Positions 16,352 through 24,803 of a stretch of DNA of 48,170 nt are shown here, one piece after another; the stretch's first letter is position 1; every line of letters begins with the position of its first letter. The notes beneath the pieces are model-generated. The model did not search any database. It was not told the origin of the DNA and saw nothing but the letters and a program-made list of their open reading frames with translations. The DNA comes from Bacteriovoracaceae bacterium (lineage in GTDB: Bacteria; Bdellovibrionota; Bacteriovoracia; Bacteriovoracales; Bacteriovoracaceae): NCBI GenBank assembly GCA_023701435.1, contig JAMPXB010000002.1, forward strand, positions 1 through 48,170. Reading direction: 5' to 3'. Made by a program: the position numbers and the translations under genes.

Positions 16352-17068
16352 TCAAACAGGAGCACAGATATCTAAGAGCTTATCGTATGAAGGATAACAT
16401 GGCTGACCCGGTTCGCCCTGTGGACCTTGAGGACCCTGTGGACCTTGAGGACCCTGTGGACCTTGAGGACCCTGTTCACCCTGAGGACCTTGCTCGCCTT
16501 GTGGTCCTTGTGGCCCTGGCTCACCATCCTCACCTTTACCATGTTTAATCACGTAATAAGTGAGAACCCCAAGGATAATAATGTTGGCAATAATCATTGC
16601 TCTTCTAAAACTGATGGAGCCACCACCAGCGAAGTTTACACCTTGCTCATAATTTTTTTCCATGTAATTCATGGCAATTTGAGAGGCTTCATCTTCATCT
16701 AAGTTTTGATTCTTTAAAGCACCCAATAAACGGGTATAATCATTTCTGGCATTTGCATCCAGAATATTTTTTTGCACATATGCTAAAATCTGAGTTTCAT
16801 TAATTCCTTCCGCTCTTAATTCCTCTAAGGAGTTTTCTAGTTCTTTCTGTGCATACTCTTTAAAGTTAGGATCCTGCTGATCCCACGTCACTGTCATGTC
16901 ATAGCGGAACTTGTTAAAAGCATCGGCAAGTTTCTGCTGTGATGTTGAAGAAGATAAATCCGCTTTATATTCCTCCATTGTCATCGCTTGAGCGTTGTAC
17001 GGGATCGTTGTAGTCATAAAGAATGAGCCGAGTAACATTAAATTTACACTTTTCTTCATCATTTTCAT
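16352..17068 (-). CDS. Membrane-anchored collagen-like repeat protein
   Basis: A 238-residue protein. Residues about 1-28 form a signal peptide (cleavage near NAQA); 30-155 are a helical exported region; about 158-176 are a hydrophobic membrane segment (RRAMIIANIIILGVLTYYVI); then come 15 Gly-X-Y triplets dominated by GPQ and GEQ, and a short tail CYPSYDKLLDICAPV with two cysteines that could close or crosslink the trimer. Collagen-like triplets assemble into triple helices at cell or spore surfaces. An AAGGTGGG site places the start at ATG 17068; a GTG at 17077 lies inside that site. No partner in the operon. Surface filament or adhesion is a reasonable guess. Confidence 0.85.
   Translation of the reverse strand: MKMMKKSVNLMLLGSFFMTTTIPYNAQAMTMEEYKADLSSSTSQQKLADAFNKFRYDMTVTWDQQDPNFKEYAQKELENSLEELRAEGINETQILAYVQKNILDANARNDYTRLLGALKNQNLDEDEASQIAMNYMEKNYEQGVNFAGGGSISFRRAMIIANIIILGVLTYYVIKHGKGEDGEPGPQGPQGEQGPQGEQGPQGPQGPQGPQGPQGPQGEPGQPCYPSYDKLLDICAPV
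16400..16534 (-). repeat. Tandem DNA repeat encoding Gly-X-Y triplets
   Basis: Fifteen consecutive triplets (45 codons) of the collagen-like gene. On the plus strand the 18-base word GGACCTTGAGGACCCTGT recurs almost unchanged, so the array can grow or shrink by slippage or recombination and triplet number is likely to vary between strains. Confidence 0.85.
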
Positions 17069-17486
17069 TTGTCCCACCTTTTAGGTTTTTGGTTTCTATG
17101 CACGCATACATACCGACAAAGAAAAAGATCCGTCATATTAATAAATCCTGAACTAAACTATTAAATTAGTAATGCATATACGCTGAAGGTTTGCGACACG
17201 ATTTTTAATTTAAGGTGATAAATATTCTGCAATACCGCTTAGCCCATTTTGTGTGATAGGTTAGCGCTCGTCCTTGGCTTCGAGCACTTTAAAGTTACTA
17301 GTTTAAGAAGAACTTTTTGGATGGCAACCTTAACTGATATTTTACATCCTAAAGTGGCGCTTTTTTTTATGGCCGTCTTTTCGCAATTTGTTGCAGTCGA
17401 AAATGGCGAGTAACTTAAATTGGCAGTTTAGTATGAAAAGGCACAGTGTTTGCAAATCAATTTAGGAGTTTTTCAAGGAGAAAATT
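17069..17486. other. Intergenic region without a recognised gene
   Basis: About 410 AT-rich bases between two divergent genes. I see no open frame of family character. GCTCG/CGAGC around 17266-17285 is a short hairpin, and an eight-T run occurs near 17361-17369. Promoters for both neighbours must lie here. Confidence 0.4.
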
Positions 17487-17783
17487 ATGCCTAAATTGAA
17501 TATTGAGATGCCTTTAGTTAAAAAATGTGATGTTCAAGATTGCGGGTACAACACGAATTGTAACTGTCATGCTAAGGCAATCACCATAGGGGATTTTTCC
17601 AATCCTGGTTGTGATACATATTTGAATATTAAAGGTCATACAGCGGAGACGAAAAATATTGCGGGAGTCGGGGCCTGTAAAGTAAGTGCCTGTAAATATA
17701 ATAATGATTACGAATGTACGGCGGAAAATATCTCGGTAGGTTTTTCATCTGCTAATATCAATTGCTTAACCTATTCCTCGTAA
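17487..17783 (+). CDS. DUF1540 protein with two Cys-rich repeats
   Basis: A 98-residue cytoplasmic protein with two copies of the DUF1540 unit: CDVQDCGYNTNCNCHAKAI (about residues 14-32, closing with CDTYL) and CKVSACKYNNDYECTAENI (about 63-81, closing with CLTY). The four-cysteine pattern C-x4-C-x(5-6)-C plus distal C suggests a small metal-binding or redox module; the function of the family is unknown. AAGGAG is upstream of the ATG. Its last 13 bases overlap the end of a converging pseudogene. Confidence 0.85.
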   Translation: MPKLNIEMPLVKKCDVQDCGYNTNCNCHAKAITIGDFSNPGCDTYLNIKGHTAETKNIAGVGACKVSACKYNNDYECTAENISVGFSSANINCLTYSS

Positions 17784-18029
17784 TCATCAGATATGCCATC
17801 GTTGTCATCATCATAGTCGTACTGGTTATAGATATTGTCACGGTCCAGGTCTCTTCTCAATATCATTTGTCGGTTCGCCGTAATTGTTCCATTTAAAATC
17901 ATCAGGCGCACTACGGGTATGAGGTGCTACATAGGTTCCATCACTTCGTTGATAGCTTCTAACATATACATCTGCGCTAATGGCACCTCTGACAAATAAA
18001 ATGGACAGGATTATTAACATTTTCATCAA
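17771..18029 (-). pseudogene. Small secreted protein, frameshifted
   Basis: The intact frame gives 63 residues: a signal peptide (ending GAISA) and the motif YVRSYQRSDGTYVAPHTRSA, seen in many small exported proteins of environmental bacteria. It stops at 17838. One base out of frame the sequence continues as RDLDRDNIYNQYDYDDDN, then DGISDDYEE and a stop at 17771-17773, an acidic Asp-rich repeat typical of calcium-binding thrombospondin-3-like tails. An extra A in the AGAAGAGA run near 17858 would explain the break. The longer product is the probable ancestral form; the short one may still be made. Confidence 0.55.
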
Positions 18030-18163
18030 GGCCTCACGACTATTATGACGCGATGGTGATAGCGTAATTTACTGGAAGTTTCCTTTTTTTTCAAAACCTA
18101 ACAGTTCGATCAAGTAAGCATTTGACCTATCTAGACTATTCAAGTGCTGATGGTCGTTTCTAT

Positions 18164-18186
18164 CCTCCTTTTAGCTTTAAAGGAGG
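18164..18186 (+). promoter_or_regulatory. Hairpin that hides the ribosome binding site of the transglutaminase-like gene
   Basis: CCTCCTTT (18164-18171) is the exact complement of AAAGGAGG (18179-18186), separated by a 7-base loop. The right arm is a full-strength Shine-Dalgarno site five bases before the GTG at 18192. In mRNA the stem would block ribosome entry, so translation may be gated by temperature, a protein or a small RNA that opens the stem. Confidence 0.6.
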
Positions 18187-18191
18187 CACCT

Positions 18192-19313
18192 GTGAAAAAC
18201 ATTGTTTATGCCGTGATCGGCTGTTCTTTGATGCAAGGAAGTTTTGCATCTCCCAATATCGACATTGACCGCGCCTGGATGAGAATTTCTGATCCTCTCA
18301 TTATGAGTGGTCCCATCAATCACAACTTTTCCGAACTACCACTAAGGGGAAAGGTCACTGATCCCAATAAGTATTGGTCCAGTGATTATTGGGCCCGGTA
18401 TAAAGGCGGCATAAATTATCGCTGGAATGCTACTCGCCCTTCTGGTTTTAATTTAATATCTCCCACCAGGACTGAGGCGATGCAGATGTCTCAGTCCCAG
18501 CTACGGGCCCTCGCTCCATCTGAAAAATGGGACTTGTATATCGGTCGTTATGATTATCCCGTAAAAAGAGAAGTGGATAATTACGCCAGTCCCAATCGCC
18601 CTACGTGGGAAGGAATTTGCGACGGCTGGGCAGGGGCCGCGATGCATTTTGATGAACCAGAACCGATTGTGGTTTCAAATCCTGATGGTATTCAGGTGCC
18701 GTTTGGTTCCTCTGATATTAAGGCCCTTCTCAGCTGGTACTACGCCAAAAAGTTTACTGATGGTAACAGCCAGATGGGCAGACGTTGTAATGGCAGCAAT
18801 ACAGGAGGAGTTGATCGCTGTGATCATGATATGAACGCAGGTGCTTTTCATTTGATTCTGACTAACAAAATCGGCGTGGATGGCACCACCTTTATTGCAG
18901 ACATTGATCGAAACCGGGAAGTCTGGAATCATATTGCTTATGATTTCACCTCAACTGTCCGCTACCGAAACCTTTCACCACGCAGTACTTCCGCTCCGGG
19001 AACTGTCAAAGTGGCAAGAGTAAGAACCACTGTGAATTATGTCTTCTTGCTCAGAGGCAATACCTGGGAGCCGGTCCTGGGGACGAGCCGACAAAGAACA
19101 AGTTCCAGAACTTATGAGTACTATCTGGATCTGGATATAAACGGCAGAATTATTGGTGGAGACTGGATTACTTCTCAGCGTCCTGACTTTTTATGGCTCT
19201 CAAGAAGGCCAACCCGATTTACTGGTCTTTTTTCCAAGCTTCCTGAATTGTTAAGAGATTTTCCTCTGAGTGATGAAGAAATGGAAACAGTAGAGGAGAT
19301 GGCCTTACACTAA
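18192..19313 (+). CDS. Exported transglutaminase-elicitor-like protein
   Basis: A 373-residue protein starting at GTG 18192, chosen because AAAGGAGG lies at 18179-18186 and the start yields a signal peptide ending SFAS. The central region resembles the transglutaminase elicitor family first known from Phytophthora (PF16683): WEGICDGWAGAA carries the probable catalytic Cys143, NAGAFHLILTNKIG carries His220, and FIADIDRNREVWN carries Asp237. Cys199 and Cys210 may pair. The intact enzyme would crosslink Gln and Lys side chains of proteins outside the cell. The family is also found in secreting bacteria. Translation may be controlled by the upstream hairpin. Catalytic assignment is by motif order only. 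Confidence 0.72.
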   Translation: MKNIVYAVIGCSLMQGSFASPNIDIDRAWMRISDPLIMSGPINHNFSELPLRGKVTDPNKYWSSDYWARYKGGINYRWNATRPSGFNLISPTRTEAMQMSQSQLRALAPSEKWDLYIGRYDYPVKREVDNYASPNRPTWEGICDGWAGAAMHFDEPEPIVVSNPDGIQVPFGSSDIKALLSWYYAKKFTDGNSQMGRRCNGSNTGGVDRCDHDMNAGAFHLILTNKIGVDGTTFIADIDRNREVWNHIAYDFTSTVRYRNLSPRSTSAPGTVKVARVRTTVNYVFLLRGNTWEPVLGTSRQRTSSRTYEYYLDLDINGRIIGGDWITSQRPDFLWLSRRPTRFTGLFSKLPELLRDFPLSDEEMETVEEMALH

Positions 19314-19336
19314 AAAATAACAAAAGTTTAAAAAGT

Positions 19337-19362
19337 GCCTGGCACAATTTCTTGTGTCAGGC
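19337..19362. repeat. Inverted repeat after the transglutaminase-like gene
   Basis: GCCTGGCACAA (19337-19347), loop TTTC, TTGTGTCAGGC (19352-19362): an 11-bp stem with one G-U wobble. It contains GTGCCTGGCAC, a self-complementary word that recurs as a dispersed palindromic element in several bacterial genomes. Here it may act as terminator or as a REP-like unit. The flank lacks a strong U tract. Confidence 0.5.
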
Positions 19363-19411
19363 CCCTGGACTAGATGCTATTGTGATGGAAAACAATACTC
19401 AAGGAAAGGGC

Positions 19412-20344
19412 ATGATTTACACCATAACTTTTAATCCAGCACTTGATGTCAGTGGTGTCGTCGATGAATTAATCCCTGATGAAAAAAGTTACGTGCATGA
19501 TGAGAAGCGCACCCCCGGCGGGAATGGTATCAATGCCGGTATTGTCGCTTCACGTCTGGGTTCAGGAGTAAGATTTTCGGGGTTTCTAGGTGGCCCCAAT
19601 GGCCAGGTTATTAAAGGTCTTTTGGATAAAGACAAATTAAAAAGTAAATTCATCCGGATCAAAAATGAGACACGTATGAATATTACTGTGTCGAGTAAAA
19701 AGACTCACCGTCAGACTCGTTTGAGCTTCAGTGGGCCCCTTATTCATAAAAATGAGTGGAAACAATTGATCCAACTGATTAACGGATTACAGGCCGAAAG
19801 AGATATTATTATTTTGGGCGGCAGTCTGCCACCGGGACTTGAAGCTGCGGATATTTCTGTGCTGATTAAAGGAATTAAGAAAAAAGGAATCTTCTGCATG
19901 GTGGACATGCCTGGCCGTATTTTAAAAGAAATCATTCCCGCAGGTCCAGATTTTATTAAACCGAATCTAGAAGAATTTAATGAGCTCATTTCCGGCAAGG
20001 CGCGGACCATTACTGAGATTATGAAAGAAGTAAAAAAACTTCTTAAGCATGTTCCATTAATATGTGTCTCTTCCGTAGAGGGAGGAACCATTCTTGCAGA
20101 TAAAAATGGGGCCTTATTTGGAAAAGCTCCACGGCTTAAAGTTATTTCTACAGTGGGGGCCGGGGACTCTATGGTGGGTGCCATGGGAAGTCTTCTTGCT
20201 AAAAACACAGCCTCGCCCTTAACAGATCTTATGACGCTGGGGCTGGCCGCCTCTTGTGCAACTTTAACTGAACCAGGTCTGACTTTAGGAACTCGGGAAA
20301 GAATTTTAAACTATAAGTCGAAGGTGATCATCCAGGAGATTTAA
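19412..20344 (+). CDS. PfkB-family hexose kinase (1-phosphofructokinase/tagatose-6-phosphate kinase type)
   Basis: A 310-residue sugar kinase of the FruK/LacC branch. N-terminal MIYTITFNPALD and GGNGINAGIVASRLG are PfkB motif-1 features; GAGDSMVGA near residue 250 is motif 2 with the catalytic Asp and anion hole. These enzymes phosphorylate fructose-1-phosphate, tagatose-6-phosphate or fructose-6-phosphate with ATP. No PTS or sugar transporter is next to it, so the substrate is open. AAGGAAAGGG at 19401-19410 fixes the ATG at 19412 over longer in-frame starts. The gene stands alone. Confidence 0.88.
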   Translation: MIYTITFNPALDVSGVVDELIPDEKSYVHDEKRTPGGNGINAGIVASRLGSGVRFSGFLGGPNGQVIKGLLDKDKLKSKFIRIKNETRMNITVSSKKTHRQTRLSFSGPLIHKNEWKQLIQLINGLQAERDIIILGGSLPPGLEAADISVLIKGIKKKGIFCMVDMPGRILKEIIPAGPDFIKPNLEEFNELISGKARTITEIMKEVKKLLKHVPLICVSSVEGGTILADKNGALFGKAPRLKVISTVGAGDSMVGAMGSLLAKNTASPLTDLMTLGLAASCATLTEPGLTLGTRERILNYKSKVIIQEI

Positions 20345-20511
20345 GAAGGCAGCCGAGTACGTTTTGGTTCCTGATGCTCAGGCGAATCTTGCTCCTATTC
20401 CAGCGCTTTGGTAATATGATTGATGGAACTCAATTATGATCTCTTCTCTCATCAGCGAGATGGGGTATTGAAAGTGGCCATTAAACCATAAAAGCGAAAT
20501 TCCGATGAAGT

Positions 20512-21510
20512 CTATCCGCTTGTGATAGATTTCATCGGTGCTGTGATTTCTTCAAATTCAAACGGCTCGCGCTTAACAAAGGCTTCTCGCCTTATAGGAC
20601 AATTGGCCAGTTCGCAAGAAGCGCAGTATTTCATTCGGCAAGGATCATGATGAATATGAAGTTCACCTTCCACCGGATAATCCTCGATGATTTTCTTTTC
20701 AAACTGCTCACTAAAATCATGAGCTTCTTTTACTGACCAAAATTCAGGAATGACCATATGGCAATCAATGTGGTGATGACTCCCACTACGGATCACCCGG
20801 GTAAAATGAATCTGAATAACTCCTGGTAAGTAATGCTTTTCAAAAAGATCAACTAAAAGTTTTAGAGTCTCAGTATCTTCAGCATCAACTAAGATACTCC
20901 CCGAACGAAGCAGTATCTTGGCGCCTGTCACTGAAAGCATTCCTCCAAAAATCACGGCAACGGCCGGATCAATCCACTGAAGCCCAGTGAATTTGACGAG
21001 AAGAAGTCCCACAAATAATCCCACACTCGTAAGGGTGTCCGATAAGAGATGAAGACCACTGGATTTCAGGGCCTCGGAGTAATATTTTTTTCCTCGTAAA
21101 TAAAGAAATACACCCAGTAATCCATTGACGACACCGGCCCCCACTACCACGAGGATACCTGAATCAATTTCTTGAATCTGTGATCCATGAAAAAAGGATT
21201 GAACGGCCTGGATGATTACCAAAATTCCCGCCAGTAAAATAGCACCACCTTCAAAAGTGGAGGCCATGCTTTCTATTTTTCCATGTCCATAGGGATGATC
21301 TTTGTCCGCAGGTCTTAAGGCCACAATGATGACGATGAAGGTTATAATACCGGCCACAACATTGATGATACTTTCTAAGGCGTCAGAAAAAATCGCTTGA
21401 GAATTGGTGATGTGATAAGCATAAAACTTAAAAATCAGTAAGATAATTCCGATGACAACTGATGAGAATGAGGCGAGCTTCAAATCTTTAACATGACTTT
21501 TTGATTTCAT
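20512..21510 (-). CDS. Cation diffusion facilitator (CDF) metal efflux transporter
   Basis: A 332-residue inner-membrane transporter with six hydrophobic segments in the first 210 residues and a cytoplasmic C-terminal metal-binding domain (HFTRVIRSGSHHHIDCHMVI, ELHIHHDP). FSDALESI in the second segment and HLLSDTLTS in the fifth supply the metal-site Asp residues of Zn/Fe/Cd exporters (FieF type). After the usual end the protein carries a Cys-rich tail CRMKYCASCELANCP that may sense or hold metal, an uncommon addition. AAGGAAG precedes the ATG. Small gene 21523 lies just upstream in the same direction. Confidence 0.92.
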   Translation of the reverse strand: MKSKSHVKDLKLASFSSVVIGIILLIFKFYAYHITNSQAIFSDALESIINVVAGIITFIVIIVALRPADKDHPYGHGKIESMASTFEGGAILLAGILVIIQAVQSFFHGSQIQEIDSGILVVVGAGVVNGLLGVFLYLRGKKYYSEALKSSGLHLLSDTLTSVGLFVGLLLVKFTGLQWIDPAVAVIFGGMLSVTGAKILLRSGSILVDAEDTETLKLLVDLFEKHYLPGVIQIHFTRVIRSGSHHHIDCHMVIPEFWSVKEAHDFSEQFEKKIIEDYPVEGELHIHHDPCRMKYCASCELANCPIRREAFVKREPFEFEEITAPMKSITSG

Positions 21511-21522
21511 CTCTCTTCCTTA

Positions 21523-21749
21523 TCAAATTTCTATCAGAAGTGCCATTCTAAGAGAAGTGGTTTGCAGTTTATCTGTCCGAATAATGGTGGCCGTTGTTCC
21601 TAAGCGAAAGACCCCGACGGGAATGAGCATGGTTGTACCCACAAGAGGACCCATTTCCTGATATTTTTTTTCTGATTCTTGCTTTTCTTCAATGTAGGTG
21701 AGGTCATTGTAGAAAATGTGAAAATAAGAAAAACGAGGATACATTTCAT
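21523..21749 (-). pseudogene. Possible small exported protein, apparently frameshifted
   Basis: From ATG 21749 the minus strand encodes a credible signal peptide, MKCILVFLIFTFS. A different frame of the same stretch then gives a charged helix (IEEKQESEKKYQE) and a C-terminus GPLVGTTMLIPVGVFRLGT to a stop just before the CDF gene. The two pieces would join with a single shift near 21705. Either a decayed exported protein or two unrelated open frames; no family is recognised. Confidence 0.35.
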
Positions 21750-21773
21750 ATGATTAGTATCCCACGGCATTAT

Positions 21774-22673
21774 CTAAAACAAAACATCTGGATAATCGTT
21801 TGCAAGAAAACTTTTGAGCTCATCCATAAAAGTTCTAACATTGATATTCAGTTTGTGTCTTGAAGGGGTAACTGCCCAGATATCTTTTTTGCCTTCATTA
21901 TATTCTTTCAAGAGACTTACTAATTTGCCTTCTTTGATTAATTCAGAAACATAAGAGCCAGGTAAACGGATTATTCCCAGTCCCTCAAGTGCTGCTCGCA
22001 GGAGGACCCGGGGATTATTGGTTTTAAGATTGCCTTTGATGGGGAAAGATTTAATTTGTGATCCTTGTTTAAAATGCCAGTGATCAAGAGCACCCAGGCA
22101 GTTATGGTCACTTAATGACCCAGGGGTGGTAGGTTTTTTATGTTTTTTTAAATAATCGGTGGAGGCACAGACAAATTCTCTGCGTGAAGCAATCTTTTGA
22201 GCGAACAAGGAAGAATCTGGTAAATCCCCAATGCGAATGCCAATGTCATACCTTTCTTCTATTAAATCGACGATGCGGGAATCAAAGTTCATTTCGATTT
22301 TTAGTTCTGGATATTTTTTGGCCATGCCAATCAATACTGGAGCGATATAGTTTTCCCCAAACACTCCGGCCAAGGTAACTCTTAGTAATCCCCGGGGAGA
22401 ATCTGAAAAACTGATCAGTTCTTGCTTGGCAAATTCAAGACCCTCTAATGAAGAGCGGCAGCGACCTAGAAACTCATCGCCGGTGCTGGTGAGTTGGACT
22501 TTGCGGGTTGAACGCAGCAGGAGTGCAGCACCTACTTCCTCTTCCAGCAGTTTGATAGTTTTACTGACATGGGATTTTGAAATCCCTAAGGATGCGGCCG
22601 CTTCAGTAAAGCTTCCTAACTCGCTGACCCTCACAAAGGTCAAAATGCATTGTACCCACTTGATTGTTTCCAT
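21774..22673 (-). CDS. LysR-family regulator, divergent from the formaldehyde genes
   Basis: A 299-residue LysR protein with winged helix (GSFTEAAASLGISKSHVSKT) and substrate-binding domain. The ATG at 22673 gives the normal family start; an upstream in-frame ATG at 22697 would add eight residues. Neither has a clear ribosome site. The start codon lies inside an 18-bp palindrome, probably its own operator. Divergent layout with frmA (22760) suggests it controls glutathione-dependent formaldehyde oxidation; FrmR proteins usually do this in enterics, whereas LysR control is known in other proteobacteria such as Pseudomonas. Confidence 0.9.
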   Translation of the reverse strand: METIKWVQCILTFVRVSELGSFTEAAASLGISKSHVSKTIKLLEEEVGAALLLRSTRKVQLTSTGDEFLGRCRSSLEGLEFAKQELISFSDSPRGLLRVTLAGVFGENYIAPVLIGMAKKYPELKIEMNFDSRIVDLIEERYDIGIRIGDLPDSSLFAQKIASRREFVCASTDYLKKHKKPTTPGSLSDHNCLGALDHWHFKQGSQIKSFPIKGNLKTNNPRVLLRAALEGLGIIRLPGSYVSELIKEGKLVSLLKEYNEGKKDIWAVTPSRHKLNINVRTFMDELKSFLANDYPDVLF

Positions 22674-22682
22674 ATGGAAACA
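22665..22682. promoter_or_regulatory. 18-bp perfect palindrome at the LysR start, likely operator
   Basis: TGTTTCCATATGGAAACA reads identically on both strands. It covers the LysR start codon and stands 78 bases before frmA. Perfect dyads of this length are typical of regulator sites; LysR boxes classically have a T-N11-A core, and this dyad contains suitable pairs. Confidence 0.65.
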
Positions 22683-22747
22683 GTGTTGTTCCGGCATGGC
22701 GGATAGTCAAGGATGTATTGAGCGTTTATCATTGTCTCGACATGTAA

Positions 22748-23869
<1,122 letters not shown>

Positions 23870-23878
23870 GGGCAATAT

Positions 23879-24700
23879 ATGAAATTACTTAAATCTCATA
23901 AAACTTTCGAGGGTAAGACCGAGTTTTGGTCTCATCCCTCAAGTACAACCAAGACGGAAATGAAGTTTTCCACTTTTATTCCTGACGGAGAAATCCGCGG
24001 TTGTCTAATCTGGCTTTCAGGGCTTACTTGCACGGAAGAGAATTTTATCACGAAGGCAGGTGCGCAGAAATATCTCTCCGAGAGAAAACTGATGGTGATT
24101 GCCCCTGATACCTCACCCCGTGGACTCAATCTTCCTGGGGAGCATGATTCTTATGACTTTGGTTCCGGGGCGAGCTTTTATGTTAATGCCACGGTGAAGC
24201 CCTATTCAGATCATTACAAGATGTATGATTACATAAATGAAGAACTCTATTCTTTAATTAAGAGTGAGTTTAAGGTTTCAAAGATTTCGATCTTTGGCCA
24301 CTCGATGGGAGGGCATGGGGCCCTGGTGATTGGACTTAAAAATCCAGGAAAGTATCAGTCCATTTCCGCTTTTTCTCCTATTGTTAACCCAATCCTTGCT
24401 CCCTGGGGAGTGAAGGCCTTCACTGGTTATTTAGGGGAAGATAAGAGTGCCTGGAAGTCCTATGATGCAACTGAATTAGTCAAGGCCGGAAATAAACATC
24501 CTGCCAAAATTCTCATTCATCAAGGAACCCATGATGAGTTTCTCATCAGAGAACTTTTGACGACTCACCTAATGGATGCGGCTTCTGAAGTAAATCAAGA
24601 AATTGAGATTGTTTTTCCAGATGGCTATGATCACAGTTATTATTTTATCTCCTCCTTTATGGAAGAGCATATCCGGCACCATGGAAAATATTTAAGTTAA
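23879..24700 (+). CDS. fghA: S-formylglutathione hydrolase
   Basis: A 273-residue esterase-D-type alpha/beta hydrolase. GCLIWLSGLTCTEENFITKA is the family signature, FGHSMGGHGAL holds the nucleophilic serine, and DEFL and DHSYYF near the end supply Asp and His. It hydrolyses S-formylglutathione to formate and glutathione. Located nine bases after frmA, it is the second step of the same operon. Length matches the family exactly, so it is intact. Confidence 0.94.
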   Translation: MKLLKSHKTFEGKTEFWSHPSSTTKTEMKFSTFIPDGEIRGCLIWLSGLTCTEENFITKAGAQKYLSERKLMVIAPDTSPRGLNLPGEHDSYDFGSGASFYVNATVKPYSDHYKMYDYINEELYSLIKSEFKVSKISIFGHSMGGHGALVIGLKNPGKYQSISAFSPIVNPILAPWGVKAFTGYLGEDKSAWKSYDATELVKAGNKHPAKILIHQGTHDEFLIRELLTTHLMDAASEVNQEIEIVFPDGYDHSYYFISSFMEEHIRHHGKYLS

Positions 24701-24803
24701 TGTTGCAGGATGAGTTTTTCATTTTCCTTCCTTAAACTTAAGGCAATAATAAAACTCTAGGCGTGAGTTTAGAGTTTTATTAATTAAATATTTTTGGGAA
24801 AGC

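Noticed and set aside
16427..16702. Repetitive plus-strand open frame with Thr-Leu-Trp-Arg repeats
   Set aside because: It is the antisense of the collagen-like triplets on the minus strand, which has a ribosome site, signal peptide and terminator.
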